From assembly GCA_946545105.1 (NCBI GenBank), contig CAMNMY010000001.1:1-16070 (forward strand): a stretch of 16,070 nt of DNA, written 5' to 3'. The DNA comes from an uncultured Clostridia bacterium. Its GTDB lineage: Bacteria > Bacillota_A > Clostridia > Christensenellales > UBA3700. Positions within the stretch are counted from its first letter, which is position 1. Every line of letters begins with the position of its first letter. The notes under the pieces were generated by a model. The model was not told the origin of the DNA, did no database searches, and saw nothing but the letters and a program-made list of their open reading frames with translations. Made by a program: the position numbers and the translations under genes. Positions 14,585-16,070 of this stretch are shown one piece after another.

Positions 14585-15154
14585 TTATAGTTCATATCCA
14601 ACTTCAAAAGCCTTCTTGTTAATATCAATAGTCTTTTGTGGAACAGTCTTTTCAATAACATCAAGCCATTCTTCTTTCTTGAAATCCATATGCTTTGCAG
14701 CAACGCCAACAATAATTGTATTGAACACTCTTGTGTTTCCAAGTTTCTTGGCTTCATCCATTGCATTAACTCTAATAACGTTATATTTCTTAGATAAATC
14801 CTCAATAATGTTTTCTGGATATGTAAATGCTCCTGTTACAACTGTCATTGGATCAATTCTTTGATCGTTTACAATTAGAACGCCGCCCTTCTTTAAGAAG
14901 TGTGCATATCTTAAAGCTTCTAGTCTTTCAAATGCGATTAAAACATCTGCTTTTCCTTCTTCAACGATTGGTTCATAAACTTTATCTCCGTATCTTACGA
15001 ATGTAACAACTGAACCACCACGTTGAGCCATACCATGAACTTCAGATAATTTAACATCATATCCAGCAGCAGTAATAATACCGCCCAAAACTCTACTTGT
15101 TAATAATGTACCTTGGCCACCTACGCCAACAATCATAATATTCTTTGTTTCCAT
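14585..15154 (-). CDS. iorB: Indolepyruvate:ferredoxin oxidoreductase, beta subunit
   Basis: This 189-residue protein is the gamma-type domain of 2-oxoacid:ferredoxin oxidoreductases as found in IorB. MIVGVGGQGTLLTSRVLGGII is at about 7-27, SEVHGMAQRGGSVVTFVRYG at about 37-56, and an acid-lined middle (IAFERLEALRY) follows. With IorA it converts arylpyruvates (indolepyruvate, phenylpyruvate, hydroxyphenylpyruvate) plus CoA to aryl-acetyl-CoA, CO2 and reduced ferredoxin in the cytoplasm. It begins one base after the iorA stop codon, so translation is probably coupled. The iorA-iorB order and length are as expected. Confidence 0.93.
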   Translation of the reverse strand: METKNIMIVGVGGQGTLLTSRVLGGIITAAGYDVKLSEVHGMAQRGGSVVTFVRYGDKVYEPIVEEGKADVLIAFERLEALRYAHFLKKGGVLIVNDQRIDPMTVVTGAFTYPENIIEDLSKKYNVIRVNAMDEAKKLGNTRVFNTIIVGVAAKHMDFKKEEWLDVIEKTVPQKTIDINKKAFEVGYEL

Positions 15155-15155
15155 A

Positions 15156-16070
15156 TTATTTGCTTACCCTCTCTATTGCTCCAAATTTACATCTTTGCAT
15201 ACATAGACCACATCCATTACACATAGTGTCATCTATAACAACTGTTCCGTCTGCCTTCTTTGTGATAGCAGGACAACCAGGTACTAAGCACATTCCACAC
15301 TTCTTACATTTGTCTGGAATTGTTATGCACTTACCCTTTGGAACATAACTCTTTAGAAGTGCACAAGGAGATTGAGCAATGATAACGCTTAATTCATCTT
15401 TTGCGATTTCTTCTTTAATAACTTTTTCTAACTTTTCTTGATCGTAAACATCTACAACAGTAACATTCTTTACGCCCATACCTCTACATAATTCATCTAG
15501 AAGGATTGGCTTAACTTCTTGTCCCATCAATGTCTTTCCTGTTGCAGCGTGGTCTTGGTGACCTGTCATACCAGTTGTTGAGTTATCTAAAATCATAACT
15601 GTAGCTGTTGATTGGTTATAAACCATGTTCATCAATGAGTTAACGCCTGTATGTAGGAATGTAGAATCACCAATAACTGCTACCCAGTTTTTGATGTAAT
15701 CCTTACCTTTAGCTTTTTCCATACCATGAAGTGTAGATATAGAAGAACCCATACAAACTGTTGTATCGATAACAGATAGAGGAGCAACAGCACCTAATGT
15801 GTAACATCCAATATCTCCTGCAGCATGAATCTTTAATTTCTTTAATAGTGAGAATGTTGCTCTATGTGGACATCCTGGGCAAAGGATTGGTGGACGAGCT
15901 GGAGCTTGTGCTGGAGCATCGAATTCTGTTCCCTTTCCTAAAATTGCTTTGGCAACCATATTTGCACTATATTCACCTTGAACCGTGAAGATTTCTTTAC
16001 CTACGCAATTGATTCCCCAAGATTTAACTTGTTCTTCAATTACTGGCTCTAATTCTTCAACGATATATAA
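15156..16070 (-). CDS. iorA: Indolepyruvate:ferredoxin oxidoreductase, alpha subunit, partial (N-terminus beyond window edge)
   Basis: The last 304 residues of IorA are visible; the frame stays open to the right edge, where it reads IVEELEPVIEEQVKSWGINC, and the family is about 580-600 residues long. The thiamine-diphosphate domain shows PPILCPGCPHR, GDIGCYTLGA, GDSTFLHTGVNSLMNMVYN and LDNSTTGMTGHQDH. The C-terminus carries two ferredoxin-like clusters, CKKCGMCLVPGCP and CNGCGLCMQRCKFGAI, suited to two [4Fe-4S] centres. The internal Met at 15959 is not the start, because conserved IorA sequence lies upstream. With IorB it oxidises arylpyruvates from transaminated aromatic amino acids, passing electrons to ferredoxin. 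It is the first visible gene of a six-gene minus-strand operon whose promoter lies outside the window. Confidence 0.95.
   Translation of the reverse strand, partial: LYIVEELEPVIEEQVKSWGINCVGKEIFTVQGEYSANMVAKAILGKGTEFDAPAQAPARPPILCPGCPHRATFSLLKKLKIHAAGDIGCYTLGAVAPLSVIDTTVCMGSSISTLHGMEKAKGKDYIKNWVAVIGDSTFLHTGVNSLMNMVYNQSTATVMILDNSTTGMTGHQDHAATGKTLMGQEVKPILLDELCRGMGVKNVTVVDVYDQEKLEKVIKEEIAKDELSVIIAQSPCALLKSYVPKGKCITIPDKCKKCGMCLVPGCPAITKKADGTVVIDDTMCNGCGLCMQRCKFGAIERVSK

Noticed and set aside
15156..15959. Reading iorA as starting at the Met codon at 15959
   Set aside because: The frame continues to the window edge with recognisable IorA sequence (VEELEP...GK), so this Met is internal.

Overview
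The window is AT-rich bacterial DNA with short intergenic gaps, strong GGAGG-type ribosome binding sites, U-run terminators and a T-box riboswitch. This points to a low-GC Gram-positive bacterium. The gene set (indolepyruvate:ferredoxin oxidoreductase, iron alcohol dehydrogenase, a large GLUG/Fn3 surface lipoprotein) fits an anaerobic, probably gut-dwelling member of the Clostridia. The genus is not determinable from the sequence alone. No mobile element, CRISPR array, rRNA or tRNA was seen.

Layout. (1) 1-689, minus: a GtrA-like membrane protein with a long acidic tail, cut by the left edge. (2) 805-2747, minus: a YjjG-type HAD phosphatase followed after 2 nt by an iron-containing alcohol dehydrogenase, with a terminator. 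(3) 2792-6510, plus: a sigma-A-type promoter, a complete T-box leader with a tyrosine (UAC) specifier, a sodium:solute symporter, a terminator, then a second symporter of the PutP (proline) type with its own leader and terminator. (4) 6509-10609, minus: a 1194-residue surface lipoprotein and a GNAT acetyltransferase. (5) 10610-11495, plus: a repeat-rich control region, a small XRE regulator and a YqeY-like protein. (6) 11494-16070, minus: a tightly packed operon iorA (cut by the right edge), iorB, cyclophilin, phenylacetate-CoA ligase, tandem-ACT protein and amidohydrolase.

How it fits together. The operon at the right is the known arylpyruvate module. IorAB oxidatively decarboxylates transaminated aromatic amino acids to aryl-acetyl-CoA and reduces ferredoxin. 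PaaK interconverts the aryl-CoA and the free acid, and the ACT protein is a likely amino-acid sensor. On the left, the T-box would switch on a Na+ symporter when tRNA-Tyr is uncharged, so that symporter is most simply a tyrosine (or aromatic amino acid) importer. With PutP beside it, the window looks rich in amino-acid uptake and fermentation functions. Linking the two halves is inference.

The most notable items are the tyrosine T-box on an SSS-family transporter, the lipoprotein whose beta-helix is interrupted by a tyrosine-rich unit, and the two unexplained passengers (cyclophilin, amidohydrolase) in the ior-paaK operon. Nothing here is clearly a wholly new system.
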